Shown piece after piece: positions 1-7,810 of a stretch of 64,000 nucleotides of DNA. The notes beneath the pieces are model-generated. The model was not told where the DNA came from. It saw nothing but the letters and a program-made list of their open reading frames with translations, and did not search any database. The stretch is from Sphingomonas sp. YR710. GTDB lineage: Bacteria > Pseudomonadota > Alphaproteobacteria > Sphingomonadales > Sphingomonadaceae. Within the stretch, counting starts at the first letter, position 1. Each line of letters opens with the position of its first letter. The position numbers and the translations under genes were made by a program. The stretch is from the NCBI RefSeq assembly GCF_900101455.1, contig NZ_FMZJ01000012.1, positions 62,001 to 126,000 of the forward strand, written 5' to 3'.

Positions 1-7
1 TCTGCAG

Positions 8-25
8 CTGTCATCGACCCGTAAG
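8..25 (+). promoter_or_regulatory. possible Pho box upstream of the plcP-like operon
   Basis: The first seven bases, CTGTCAT (8-14), match exactly the half-site of the PhoB consensus CTGTCAT-N4-CTGTCAT. After a 4-base spacer the second half, CCGTAAG (19-25), matches only about 4 of 7 positions. A further CTGTAAC lies at 42-48. The site is 72 bases before the start of a gene whose relatives are phosphate-starvation genes. It is a tentative call, because a 7-base exact match alone is weak. Confidence 0.35.
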
Positions 26-96
26 CATTCATTGCCTGCGACTGTAACAAAATTTCTGGATGAGCTGATACCGTCAACCAAACAGGAAGACGGCAG

Positions 97-966
97 ATGA
101 ACGCCATCACCCGCATTCGCGCACTCGGCGAGCAGCCACCGCAGATCGCCGAACCCGATGGCGCGCGGCGGCGCTATCGCACGATCTGGATATCGGACAT
201 CCACCTCGGCACGCGCGGCTGCAATGCGGCGATGCTGATCGATTTCCTCGATTCCACCGATAGCGAGACGATGTATCTGGTCGGCGATATCATCGACGGC
301 TGGCGCCTCAAGCGGAGCTGGTACTGGCCGGCGCTCCACAACGACATCGTCTGGCGGGTGATGAAGCGCGCCAAGCGCGGCACCCGCGTGGTGTTCATCC
401 CGGGCAATCATGACGAGATGTTCCGTCAGTTCACCGGACTCACCTTCGGCGGCATCGAGATCCGCCGCAGCGCGATCCACGAGACCGCCGATGGGCGCCG
501 GCTGATGGTGACGCATGGCGACGAATTCGACGCGGTGGTGATGTGCCACCGCTGGCTCGCCTTCCTCGGCGACTTTGCCTATGAATTGCTGCTGCGCGCG
601 AACGTGCTGATCAATGGGGTACGCCAGAAGTTCGACCTGCCGTACTGGTCGCTCTCGAAGCATGCCAAGCAAAAGGTGAAGAACGCGGTCGAGTTCATCT
701 CGCGCTTCGAGGAAGCCGTGGCGCATGAGGCGGGCACCCGCGGCGTCGACGGCGTGGTGTGCGGGCACATCCACACCGCCGAGGTCCGCCAGTTCGGCGA
801 TATCATTTATTATAATGACGGCGACTGGGTCGAGGGCTGCACCGCTCTGGTCGAGCATTTCGACGGACGCATGGAGGTGCTGCACTGGGCCGACGAGATG
901 AAGGCGCGGCAGAAGGCGGAGGCCCGGTCCGTCAAGCCGGCATATGGCGCGGCGATCGCCGCATGA
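97..966 (+). CDS. UDP-2,3-diacylglucosamine diphosphatase-family metallophosphoesterase (PlcP-like)
   Basis: This is a 289-residue calcineurin-like metallophosphoesterase with all its metal-binding motifs: SDIHLG (33-38), GDIIDGW, GNHD (about 103-106), THGDEFD and GHIHTA near the C-terminus. Automatic pipelines call this family LpxH-like. In alphaproteobacteria the version with the LGTRGC and DGWRLKRSWYWP signatures corresponds to PlcP, a phospholipase C that releases diacylglycerol from phospholipids during phosphate starvation. There is no signal peptide, so it should act at the cytoplasmic face of the inner membrane. An AGGA at 84-87, 9 bases before the ATG, supports the start. Its stop overlaps the start of the downstream glycosyltransferase (ATGA), the arrangement of known plcP-agt operons. 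The biochemical role is inferred from family and context; a lipid A role cannot be excluded. Confidence 0.85.
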   Translation: MNAITRIRALGEQPPQIAEPDGARRRYRTIWISDIHLGTRGCNAAMLIDFLDSTDSETMYLVGDIIDGWRLKRSWYWPALHNDIVWRVMKRAKRGTRVVFIPGNHDEMFRQFTGLTFGGIEIRRSAIHETADGRRLMVTHGDEFDAVVMCHRWLAFLGDFAYELLLRANVLINGVRQKFDLPYWSLSKHAKQKVKNAVEFISRFEEAVAHEAGTRGVDGVVCGHIHTAEVRQFGDIIYYNDGDWVEGCTALVEHFDGRMEVLHWADEMKARQKAEARSVKPAYGAAIAA

Positions 967-2000
967 GGATCGTAATCGCCACCGACGCCTGGCTCCCGCA
1001 GGTCAATGGCGTGGTACGGACGTTGCAGGCGGTGACGGCCGAGCTGCACGCGATGGGCCATCTCGTCAGCGTGATCGGCCCCGACCAGTTCCGATCCTTG
1101 CCCTGCCCGAGCTACCCCGAGATTCGCCTGGCGATGACGACTCGGTACGGCGTGGGGCAAAGGATCGCGAACAGCGGCGCCAATGCGATCCATATCGCCA
1201 CCGAAGGGCCGATTGGGATCGCGGCACGGGCCTATTGCCTGGCGAACGGACTGCCGTTCACCACCGCCTATCACACCCAGTTTCCCGAATATCTGGCGCA
1301 GCGGACGCAGCTGCCCGCCGAATGGTTCTGGCATTATATCCGCTGGTTCCATGGCCCCTCGTCGGCGGTGCTCGCCTCGACCCCGTCGGTCGTCGAGACG
1401 TTGGGTGCACATGGCGTCGGTCCGGTGCTGCGCTGGGGGCGCGGCGTCGACTTCTCGATCTTCCGGCCCGATCGCGCGGCCCATCCGGCGTTCGCGGGGC
1501 TGCCGCGGCCGATTCAGCTCTACGTCGGGCGGATCGCGGTCGAAAAGAACATCGGCGCCTTTCTGGGCCTCGGCGGGGCAGGGACCAAGGTAGTGGTAGG
1601 CGACGGGCCGGCGCGGGCGGCGCTGGAGCGGCAATATCCGGATGCGGTATTCCTCGGCATGCTCGGCGGCGAAACGCTCGCCTCGGCCTATGCCGGTGCC
1701 GATGTGTTCGTTTTCCCTAGCCGCACCGACACATTCGGGCTGGTGATGATCGAGGCGCTGGCCTGTGGAACGCCCGTTGCCGCCTTCCCCGTGTCGGGGC
1801 CGATCGATGTACTCGATCCTGCCGTCGCCGCGATGGACGACGATCTGGCGCATGCGGTCGTGCTAGCGCTGACGTGCGATCGGGCGGTTGCCGCCGACTT
1901 CGGGGCAAGCTTCGGATGGCGGCGGAGCGCGGAACAGTTCCTGTCGGCCCTCGTCCCGATCGACGACGACATCATCTCGCGCTGGCGCCGCGCAGCCTGA
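963..2000 (+). CDS. GT4-family glycosyltransferase (Agt-like, diacylglycerol glycosylation candidate)
   Basis: This 345-residue GT-B enzyme opens with a typical first strand, MRIVIATDAWLPQVNGV. It carries the VGRIAVEKNI nucleotide-sugar loop and a C-terminal EX7E-like block, where the first acid is Asp (TDTFGLVMIE). Close relatives are annotated as GDP-mannose-dependent alpha-mannosyltransferases or as Agt, which adds a sugar to diacylglycerol. The start codon overlaps the upstream metallophosphoesterase stop by 4 bases, so the two should be translationally coupled: PlcP would make diacylglycerol and this enzyme would cap it to give a phosphorus-free glycolipid. The donor sugar cannot be read from the sequence. 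A second GT4 gene of similar type lies at 24731-25912. Confidence 0.85.
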   Translation: MRIVIATDAWLPQVNGVVRTLQAVTAELHAMGHLVSVIGPDQFRSLPCPSYPEIRLAMTTRYGVGQRIANSGANAIHIATEGPIGIAARAYCLANGLPFTTAYHTQFPEYLAQRTQLPAEWFWHYIRWFHGPSSAVLASTPSVVETLGAHGVGPVLRWGRGVDFSIFRPDRAAHPAFAGLPRPIQLYVGRIAVEKNIGAFLGLGGAGTKVVVGDGPARAALERQYPDAVFLGMLGGETLASAYAGADVFVFPSRTDTFGLVMIEALACGTPVAAFPVSGPIDVLDPAVAAMDDDLAHAVVLALTCDRAVAADFGASFGWRRSAEQFLSALVPIDDDIISRWRRAA

Positions 2001-2035
2001 GACTTTACCAAGGTGCGTTGATCAGAACCCATGAG

Positions 2036-2134
2036 CCCCTCCCCTTCAGGGGAGGGGTTGGGGTGGGGCCTATCAGCTTGGCGCGACGCGGAGGAGAGGC
2101 CCCACCCCCGGCCCCGGCCCTGAAGGGGAGGGGA
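2036..2134. repeat. inverted pair of intergenic palindromic repeats
   Basis: The left copy has perfect 9-base arms CCCCTCCCC/GGGGAGGGG (2036-2057) followed by TTGGGGTGGGG. The right copy (about 2099-2134) is a diverged reverse complement. The same family occurs as a perfect pair at 11935-12028. These look like REP-type non-autonomous palindromes common in sphingomonad intergenic DNA. Confidence 0.75.
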
Positions 2135-2167
2135 GAAGAGTCCTCCTCAATGGTTCTTGGTATTAAG

Positions 2168-2191
2168 CCCTCTCCCGCAAGCGGGAGAGGG
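2168..2191. repeat. short palindromic repeat
   Basis: Arms CCCTCTCCCGC and GCGGGAGAGGG pair perfectly around a 2-base loop. It resembles the hairpins at 16818-16841 and 16931-16954, whose arms are CCTTCTCCCGC-like. Confidence 0.7.
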
Positions 2192-2269
2192 GCCCTGGGG
2201 CAATCTTCCCACACAACTCCCGCCTTGTGCTCCGCCTTCAGCTTCATTACATCCGGCACCAGCACATAT

Positions 2270-2303
2270 GGCCGCTCCGTGAAGGGGCGGCCCTTTTATT
2301 TTT
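2270..2303 (+). terminator. terminator-like hairpin with U-tract in the trcR leader
   Basis: The stem GGCCGCTCC/GGGGCGGCC (9 pairs including one G-U, loop GTGAA) is followed by CTTTTATTTTT. It ends one base before the trcR ribosome-binding site GGAG (2305-2308). It could end transcription from the glycosyltransferase operon. Because there is no room for a promoter after it, it may instead lie in the trcR leader as an attenuator. Confidence 0.6.
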
Positions 2304-2315
2304 CGGAGACGCGAC

Positions 2316-2999
2316 GTGGCCCAGCCCCTCATGCCCCATGCGACCGCATCATGGCTGGTGGATAATACCGCCCTCAGCTTTGAACAGATCGCAGCCTTTT
2401 GCGGCCTGCACATCCTGGAGATCCAGGCCATCGCCGACGATATGGCGGCGACTAAGCTGACCGGCCGGGATCCGGTCCGCGCCGGTGAGCTGGCAATGAG
2501 CGAGATCGAAAAGGGACAGGCGAACCCGGCCTATCGGCTGGTGATGCTCAAGGGCCCCGATCAGGTCCGCCGTACCAAGGGGCCGCGCTACACGCCGGTT
2601 TCGAAGCGGCAGGACAAGCCCGATGGCATTTCGTGGATCATCCGCAACCATCCCGAAGTATCCGACGGACAGATTTCCAAGCTGATCGGCACGACGCGTA
2701 CGACGATTGCGGCGATCCGCGATCGCACCCACTGGAACATCGCCAATATCACCCCGAAGGATCCGGTGACGCTCGGCCTGTGCTCGCAGCGCGAACTCGA
2801 TGCGCTGGTGCTCAAGGCGGCCAAGGCGGCCGGCATCGAGGCGCCGACCGACACCCGCCTCGAAGGCGATCGCGAAGCTCTGATCGAACAGCTCCGCGCC
2901 CAGCGCGACGCGGTCGCGCGCGGCGCCGATGTCGTCCATGCCAGCGAAGCCGAAGCCCTGTTCGCCGGCCCGGCGTTCAAGGATCCGTTCAAGAAGTGA
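2316..2999 (+). CDS. trcR: cell-cycle transcriptional regulator TrcR (DUF1013)
   Basis: A 227-residue DUF1013 protein that begins at GTG with the family-typical N-terminus [24 protein letters not shown] at 2305-2308, 7 bases upstream, supports this start. The middle holds a helix-turn-helix-like segment (about residues 108-140, with [20 protein letters not shown]). TrcR of Caulobacter travels with RNA polymerase and influences cell-cycle transcription; the same role is inferred here from the strong family resemblance. The C-terminal third is charged and Ala-rich. It is followed by xseB after a short gap. Confidence 0.88.
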   Translation: MAQPLMPHATASWLVDNTALSFEQIAAFCGLHILEIQAIADDMAATKLTGRDPVRAGELAMSEIEKGQANPAYRLVMLKGPDQVRRTKGPRYTPVSKRQDKPDGISWIIRNHPEVSDGQISKLIGTTRTTIAAIRDRTHWNIANITPKDPVTLGLCSQRELDALVLKAAKAAGIEAPTDTRLEGDREALIEQLRAQRDAVARGADVVHASEAEALFAGPAFKDPFKK

Positions 3000-3057
3000 T
3001 GGATGGGGCCGGTCGTCGGCCTTGACCCTGTCGCCCCCGGAGACCACAAGCCGCGCC

Positions 3058-3306
3058 ATGGAAGACGTGCCTGCCCCTGTTGCCGAACTGTCGTTCGAGG
3101 ACGCTTTGAAGAAGCTGGAGGCGATCGTCCGCCGGCTCGAATCGGGGGACGTTCCGCTCGATCAATCGATCGATCTCTATGCGGAGGGTGATGCGCTGCG
3201 TCGCCAATGCGAGGAACGGCTGAAGTCGGCGCAGATGCGGATCGACAAGATCGTGCTGAATGCCGACGGCAAACCGGCCGCCACCGAACCCTTCGACGTC
3301 GGCTGA
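3058..3306 (+). CDS. xseB: exodeoxyribonuclease VII small subunit
   Basis: This 82-residue protein has the XseB core [20 protein letters not shown] followed by the heptad-like [22 protein letters not shown], a two-helix hairpin that binds the large subunit XseA. The exonuclease degrades single-stranded DNA to oligonucleotides. The reading frame is open further upstream, but the ATG at 3058 gives the expected family length. The stop lies 4 bases before the ispA start, the usual xseB-ispA pairing. xseA is not in this window. Confidence 0.92.
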   Translation: MEDVPAPVAELSFEDALKKLEAIVRRLESGDVPLDQSIDLYAEGDALRRQCEERLKSAQMRIDKIVLNADGKPAATEPFDVG

Positions 3307-3310
3307 TCCG

Positions 3311-4213
3311 ATGAACGACGGGATGAAGGGCGGCCTCGCCCTCGAGATGCAGCGTGTCGCCAACGATATCGACGCCCTGTTCGATGCCTATCTGGCGCCG
3401 GTCGACGATGCGCGCGCGCGCCTGATCGAGGCGATGCGCCATGCGGCGATCGGCGGCGGCAAGAGGTTGCGTCCCCTGCTCGTCTGCCTGGTCGCCAATC
3501 TGTTCGGCGTCGCCCGCGAGAGTGCGTTGCGGGCCGGCCTCGCGATCGAATCGATCCATGTTTACAGCCTGATCCACGACGATCTGCCGGCGATGGACGA
3601 TGATGACATGCGCCGCGGTCGCCCGACCGTGCACAAGGCCTATGACGAAGCGACCGCGATCCTGGCCGGCGATGCCTTCCAGACGCTGGCGTTCGAGGTG
3701 CTGGCCGATCCGGCGACCCACAGCGATCCGTTCGTGCGGGTGGAACTGGTATCCGAGCTCGCCAAGGCATCGGGCATGGCCGGGATGGTCGGCGGGCAGA
3801 TGATGGATATCGTCGCCGAGACCACGACCTTCGAACTGGCGACCGTGACCCGGCTCCAGCAGCTCAAGACCGGCGCGCTGATCGCCTTCGCGATCGAGGC
3901 CGGTGCGATATTGGGCAAGGTTGCACCCGAAGGCCGGATGCGGCTGCGGAATTTTGCGCATGATCTGGGCCTGGCTTTCCAGATTGCCGACGATCTGCTT
4001 GATGTCGAAGGCGATCCGGCGCTTGCGGGCAAGGCGCTGGGCAAGGACGCCGAGGCCGGCAAGGCGACGTTCGTTTCGTTGCTGGGCGTTGAGCGTGCTC
4101 GTTCGCAGGCGCAATTGCTGGTCGAACAGGCGATCGGCCATCTCTCCAATTTCGGGAGCGAGGCCGATCTGTTACGCGATATTGCACGCTATACGGTGAA
4201 TCGCGATCGCTGA
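3311..4213 (+). CDS. ispA: polyprenyl synthetase / (2E,6E)-farnesyl diphosphate synthase
   Basis: A 300-residue trans-prenyltransferase that condenses IPP with allylic diphosphates. The first aspartate-rich motif DDLPAMDDDD lies at residues 90-99 with the 2-residue insertion typical of bacterial IspA. The second motif, DDLLD, sits within FQIADDLLDVEGD. The chain-length region HVYSLIHDD indicates a short-chain (C15) product. It follows xseB by 4 bases, a conserved couple. The C-terminus is a little shorter than in E. coli. The product would feed ubiquinone and undecaprenyl synthesis, which fits the ubiE/ubiB genes in the same window. Confidence 0.92.
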   Translation: MNDGMKGGLALEMQRVANDIDALFDAYLAPVDDARARLIEAMRHAAIGGGKRLRPLLVCLVANLFGVARESALRAGLAIESIHVYSLIHDDLPAMDDDDMRRGRPTVHKAYDEATAILAGDAFQTLAFEVLADPATHSDPFVRVELVSELAKASGMAGMVGGQMMDIVAETTTFELATVTRLQQLKTGALIAFAIEAGAILGKVAPEGRMRLRNFAHDLGLAFQIADDLLDVEGDPALAGKALGKDAEAGKATFVSLLGVERARSQAQLLVEQAIGHLSNFGSEADLLRDIARYTVNRDR

Positions 4214-4249
4214 TCGGGCGCCGGCATCGCGCGGAGGGGGAGCAAGTCT

Positions 4250-4753
4250 ATGGTGAGAACCGGCGTTTATCCCGGCACGTTCGATCCGGTCACCCTTGGC
4301 CATATGGATATCATCCGGCGCGGCGCCAAGCTGGTCGACCGGTTGGTGATCGGTGTGACCACCAATCCGTCCAAATCGCCGATGTTCTCGCTGGACGAGC
4401 GGCTGGCGATGGTCCGCCGTGAAACCGCCGATCTGGGCGACCGGATCGACGTCGTCGCGTTCGATTCGCTGCTGATGACCTTCGCCGAGAAGATGGGGGC
4501 GAGCATGATCGTGCGGGGTTTGCGCGCTGTCGCCGACTTCGAATATGAATATCAGATGGCGGGCATGAACCAGCAGCTGAACAATCGCATCGAAACCGTC
4601 TTTCTGATGGCCGATGTCGCGCTTCAGCCGATCGCGTCGCGGCTCGTGAAGGAGATCGCGATCTATGGTGGGGAGATTCGTCGTTTCGTGCCGCCGACCG
4701 TCGCGCAGGAAGTGATCGCGCGCGTTGAAAAGATCGGTAAGAAGGGCAGTTGA
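4250..4753 (+). CDS. coaD: phosphopantetheine adenylyltransferase
   Basis: This 167-residue nucleotidyltransferase carries the GTFDPVTLGH motif (T/HxGH class) at residues 9-18 and the C-terminal SRLVKEIA ATP-contact segment. It catalyses the penultimate step of coenzyme A synthesis (4'-phosphopantetheine plus ATP to dephospho-CoA). A GGAGGGGGAGCAAG stretch ahead of the ATG is a strong ribosome-binding region. It starts the coaD-PPIase-queA-tgt block conserved in many alphaproteobacteria. coaBC of the same pathway is at 12480-13823. Confidence 0.95.
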   Translation: MVRTGVYPGTFDPVTLGHMDIIRRGAKLVDRLVIGVTTNPSKSPMFSLDERLAMVRRETADLGDRIDVVAFDSLLMTFAEKMGASMIVRGLRAVADFEYEYQMAGMNQQLNNRIETVFLMADVALQPIASRLVKEIAIYGGEIRRFVPPTVAQEVIARVEKIGKKGS

Positions 4754-4878
4754 GATGATGTCCCGTCCGGCCCGCTTGTGCGTGATCGAACGGAATGTCG
4801 CGGGGTTACGGTTCAGCCCCTGGCAAGCCGCTTAAGACTATTGGCCGCGTGAGCAGCGTGGTGGGAGAAGCAGGTAAC

Positions 4879-5547
4879 ATGCGTTCGAAGTTCGTTCTTG
4901 CCGCCTTTGTCGGCCTTTGCATGGCCGGCGGTGCCATTGCCCAGACCATCGCCGAACCGCCGGCCGCGCCGCCGCTCGATCCGCAGAATGTGCTCGATCT
5001 CGATCTGTCGACCGGCGGGCGGGTCAAGATCCTGCTGCGCCCGGATAAGGCGCCGCTCTCGGTCGAGCGGATCAAGACGCTGGTGAAGCGCCATTTCTAT
5101 GACGGGCTGAAATTCCACCGCGTGATCGAAGGTTTCATGGCGCAGACCGGTGATCCCAAGGGCACGGGCGAGGGCGGTTCCGACCTGCCCGACCTCAAGG
5201 CCGAATTCAACGATATGCCGCATGTCCGCGGGACGATGTCGATGGCCCGGGCGGAGGGGCTGGATTCGGCCAACAGCCAGTTCTTCATCATGCTGCAGCC
5301 CAATCTGGCGCTCGACGGCAATTACAGCCCGGTCGGCCGCGTCATTTCCGGCATGGAATATGTCGATGCGATCGAGAAAGGCGAGCCGCCCGCCAACCCG
5401 TCGCGGATTGTCCATGCCTCGATGGAGGCCGACGGGCCGGCATCGGTGCCGCCGCCGCCCGCCGCCGCACCGGTGGCCGCAACACCCAATACCAGCGCCG
5501 CGGTCAACGCGGTGGCCGGCGACGAAGGCGTCGCCAAACCGCATTGA
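4879..5547 (+). CDS. exported cyclophilin-type peptidylprolyl isomerase
   Basis: A 222-residue protein. The ATG at 4879 (rather than 4795) places a clean signal peptide at the N-terminus, MRSKFVLAAFVGLCMAGGAIA, with a cleavage site after AIA. The cyclophilin domain follows (about residues 45-180), with FHRVIEGFMAQTGDPKGTG and NSQFFIM. It should isomerise prolyl bonds in the periplasm. The last 35 residues are a low-complexity Pro/Ala/Val tail not needed for the fold. Its position between coaD and queA is conserved in alphaproteobacteria. Confidence 0.9.
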   Translation: MRSKFVLAAFVGLCMAGGAIAQTIAEPPAAPPLDPQNVLDLDLSTGGRVKILLRPDKAPLSVERIKTLVKRHFYDGLKFHRVIEGFMAQTGDPKGTGEGGSDLPDLKAEFNDMPHVRGTMSMARAEGLDSANSQFFIMLQPNLALDGNYSPVGRVISGMEYVDAIEKGEPPANPSRIVHASMEADGPASVPPPPAAAPVAATPNTSAAVNAVAGDEGVAKPH

Positions 5548-5609
5548 TATCTCGAGATTTTGCCTTTTTCCAAGCGCCGCAACAAAAGGCGGGATTTCAG
5601 GGTCATGAT

Positions 5610-5752
5610 CCTCCCCCGCCAGGGGGAGGTGGCGCCGAAGGCGACGGAGGGGGCGGGCTGCGATCAGCCGTTGTTTGGCGCCCACCTTCACGGCCATTGC
5701 CGTCCGCCCCCTCCGTCAGCCTTTGGCTGACACCTCCCCCTGGCGGGGGAGG
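5610..5752. repeat. inverted pair of palindromic repeats between the PPIase gene and queA
   Basis: The left copy begins CCTCCCCCGCCAGGGGGAGG and the right copy ends with its reverse complement at 5733-5752. The inner hairpins differ in sequence (GGCGCCGAAGGCG on the left, CAGCCTTTGGCTG on the right) but both keep a stem. The last GGGGGAGG also supplies the ribosome-binding site of queA. Confidence 0.8.
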
Positions 5753-5762
5753 ATAGAATAAG

Positions 5763-6797
5763 ATGTTCGACATGCGCGTGGACCTCTTCGATTTCACCTT
5801 GCCGCCCGAAAATATCGCGCTGCGCCCCGCCGCGCCGCGCGATAGCGCGCGGCTGCTGCGTGTCGATGCCGCCGGCCTCGCCGATCATGTCGTCCGCGAT
5901 CTGCCCGGCCTTCTGTGTGCCGGCGACTGCCTCGTCTTCAACGATACCCGCGTCATCCCGGCGCAACTCGAAGGTCGCCGGGGCGACGCGAAGATCGGCG
6001 CGACCCTCCACAAGCGCGAGGGGCTGCGCTTATGGCGCGCCTTCGTCCGCAACGCAAAAAGGGTGCGCACCGGGGACCTGATCGATTTCGGCCAGGGCGT
6101 TTCCGCGATTGCCGCCGATCGTGGCGAGGATGGATCGATCCTGCTCGATTTTCAGGGCGGCGAGCCGGTGGAAGTGCTGCTGGAGCGCGCGGGCACGATG
6201 CCGCTGCCGCCTTATATTGCCGGCAAGCGCCCCACCGACGAACGCGATCATTCCGACTATCAGACGATGTTCGCTCGCGAAAAAGGCGCCGTCGCCGCAC
6301 CGACCGCGGCCCTGCATTTTACCCCCTCGCTGATGGCGGCGATCGCCGCCGCCGGCATCGCCACCGAGACGCTGACGCTGCATGTCGGCGCGGGGACCTT
6401 CCTGCCGGTCAAGGCCGACGACACCGACGACCACAAGATGCACGCCGAATGGGGCCGGATCGATCCCGCTACGGCAGGTCGCCTGAACGCGGTGCGCGGG
6501 CGCGGCGGCCGGGTGATCGCGGTCGGCACCACCAGTCTGCGCCTGATAGAAAGCGCCTGTGCCGAGGATGGCGTGATTCGGCCGTTCGAGGGGGATACGG
6601 CGATCTTCATCACCCCCGGCTATCGCTTCAGGGGTATCGACGGGCTGATGACCAACTTCCATCTGCCGAAGTCGACTTTGTTCATGCTGGTGTCGGCGCT
6701 GATGGGGCGCGAGCGGATGCAGGCGGCCTATGCGCATGCGATCGAAGCGGGATATCGGTTTTACAGCTACGGCGATTCGAGCTTGCTGCTACCGTAG
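5763..6797 (+). CDS. queA: tRNA preQ1(34) S-adenosylmethionine ribosyltransferase-isomerase
   Basis: A 344-residue QueA. It transfers and isomerises the ribosyl group of SAM onto preQ1 in tRNA to form epoxyqueuosine. Family motifs include [19 protein letters not shown] at the start, [13 protein letters not shown], and the C-terminal [20 protein letters not shown]. The ATG at 5763 lies 10 bases after the GGGGGAGG of the upstream repeat. The ATG at 5772 (MRVDLFDF) matches the family start better but is farther from the repeat. The partner gene tgt is at 9524. Three unrelated genes sit between the two. Confidence 0.94.
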   Translation: MFDMRVDLFDFTLPPENIALRPAAPRDSARLLRVDAAGLADHVVRDLPGLLCAGDCLVFNDTRVIPAQLEGRRGDAKIGATLHKREGLRLWRAFVRNAKRVRTGDLIDFGQGVSAIAADRGEDGSILLDFQGGEPVEVLLERAGTMPLPPYIAGKRPTDERDHSDYQTMFAREKGAVAAPTAALHFTPSLMAAIAAAGIATETLTLHVGAGTFLPVKADDTDDHKMHAEWGRIDPATAGRLNAVRGRGGRVIAVGTTSLRLIESACAEDGVIRPFEGDTAIFITPGYRFRGIDGLMTNFHLPKSTLFMLVSALMGRERMQAAYAHAIEAGYRFYSYGDSSLLLP

Positions 6798-6818
6798 AGC
6801 GCGACATCGCCCATCGTC

Positions 6819-7673
6819 TCACGCCTTCGCAAACGCCAATATCTGCGGTGCGAGCATCGGCCAGTGCGCGAACAGGCTTTCGCCCTTGGCGGCGGCCGCC
6901 ATCCGGTCCGGCCATTCATGCTCGCCCCAGGGTGGTTCGGCGATGTGCGATCCGGGGATCATGCGATGGACCGCCTCGCCGGTCTCGCTTGTGTGGTAGA
7001 GATCGGTCGGGCCGCTGCGCAGGATCATCACGGGGTTGGTGCCGAGCCGGGCGAGATCGGCGGCGGTCATGCCGGGCATCGGCGATCCCGGGATCGGGAA
7101 GAAGGCCGCGCACCAGTTCTGCATCGTATCGATGAAGGCTTTGGGATCCTGCGCAAGCATGCGCGCGCGATTGCCGGGGTTGCGGCTGAGCTGTTCCTGC
7201 CATTCGGGCAGTTTGGCGACCGCCGCCATGCCGCCGCTCGCCGCCGCCATCGCGGAGGCCGCCGAGTAGCGCGCGCCGAGTGCTGCCAGTGAGATCGGCC
7301 CGCCGCTGATCCACAGCAGGAACAGGTGCGAGACAATCTCGGGATGGCGGCTGGCAGCGAGAATCGAGACGCGTGCGCCGGATGAGCCGCCGATCAGCAA
7401 CCCCGGTCCGCGATCGACATGGCGGACCAGCCCGGCCAGCGTGTCGGCGTTGAGGGCTGCTTCGGAAGTGCCGGTGAAGCACAGATCGGATGCCCCGCAA
7501 TTCGGCCGGTCCCAGATCAGCACGCTGCGCGCGCCCGCGGCCAGCGTCTCGGCGAGTTCGCGGATTCCTCCGGCATCTTTGGAGAAGCGCCCGCCCGGCG
7601 TGATGATCGTGAGCGGACCTTCGCCGATCAGTTCATAGTCGATGCCGATGCCATCGATCTGCGTCCGCGCCAT
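6819..7673 (-). CDS. alpha/beta hydrolase
   Basis: A 284-residue alpha/beta-hydrolase. The nucleophile elbow is GGSSGA, the acid is probably in SGPTDLYH, and the histidine in GEHEWPDR. The oxyanion-side loop is TPGGRF, and WDRPNCGASD is typical of the family. I start it at the ATG giving MARTQIDGIGIDYEL, because the 21 residues before it in the longer frame have no family character. No signal peptide is visible, so it is cytoplasmic with unknown substrate. It converges on queA with a 21-base gap and is divergent from the EI24-like gene. Confidence 0.8.
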   Translation of the reverse strand: MARTQIDGIGIDYELIGEGPLTIITPGGRFSKDAGGIRELAETLAAGARSVLIWDRPNCGASDLCFTGTSEAALNADTLAGLVRHVDRGPGLLIGGSSGARVSILAASRHPEIVSHLFLLWISGGPISLAALGARYSAASAMAAASGGMAAVAKLPEWQEQLSRNPGNRARMLAQDPKAFIDTMQNWCAAFFPIPGSPMPGMTAADLARLGTNPVMILRSGPTDLYHTSETGEAVHRMIPGSHIAEPPWGEHEWPDRMAAAAKGESLFAHWPMLAPQILAFAKA

Positions 7674-7810
7674 TGTCCATCCCCTCATCCTGTCGGACTG
7701 AAGCATGCGACGCAGGACATTTCCAGCGCCTTGCATCCGGGCTTCGACCCCCTGTGGCCGGTATTTTCGCCACTCACGGAACCCTTTGCCGGGCCATCGG
7801 TAGGGTAGCG

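Larger units (their letters stand above)
2001..2315. other. 315-base intergenic region holding three GC-rich hairpins and a terminator-like hairpin
   Basis: No gene is visible. It contains an inverted pair of CCCCTCCCC-type hairpins (2036-2069 and 2099-2134), a separate hairpin with CCCTCTCCCGC arms (2168-2191), and a terminator-like hairpin directly before trcR. Confidence 0.7.

Noticed and set aside
2588-4141. A 517-codon open frame on the minus strand opposite xseB and ispA
   Set aside because: It is a GC-driven antisense frame; the plus strand holds clear xseB and ispA, and the minus product is Arg/Gln/His-rich without recognisable motifs.
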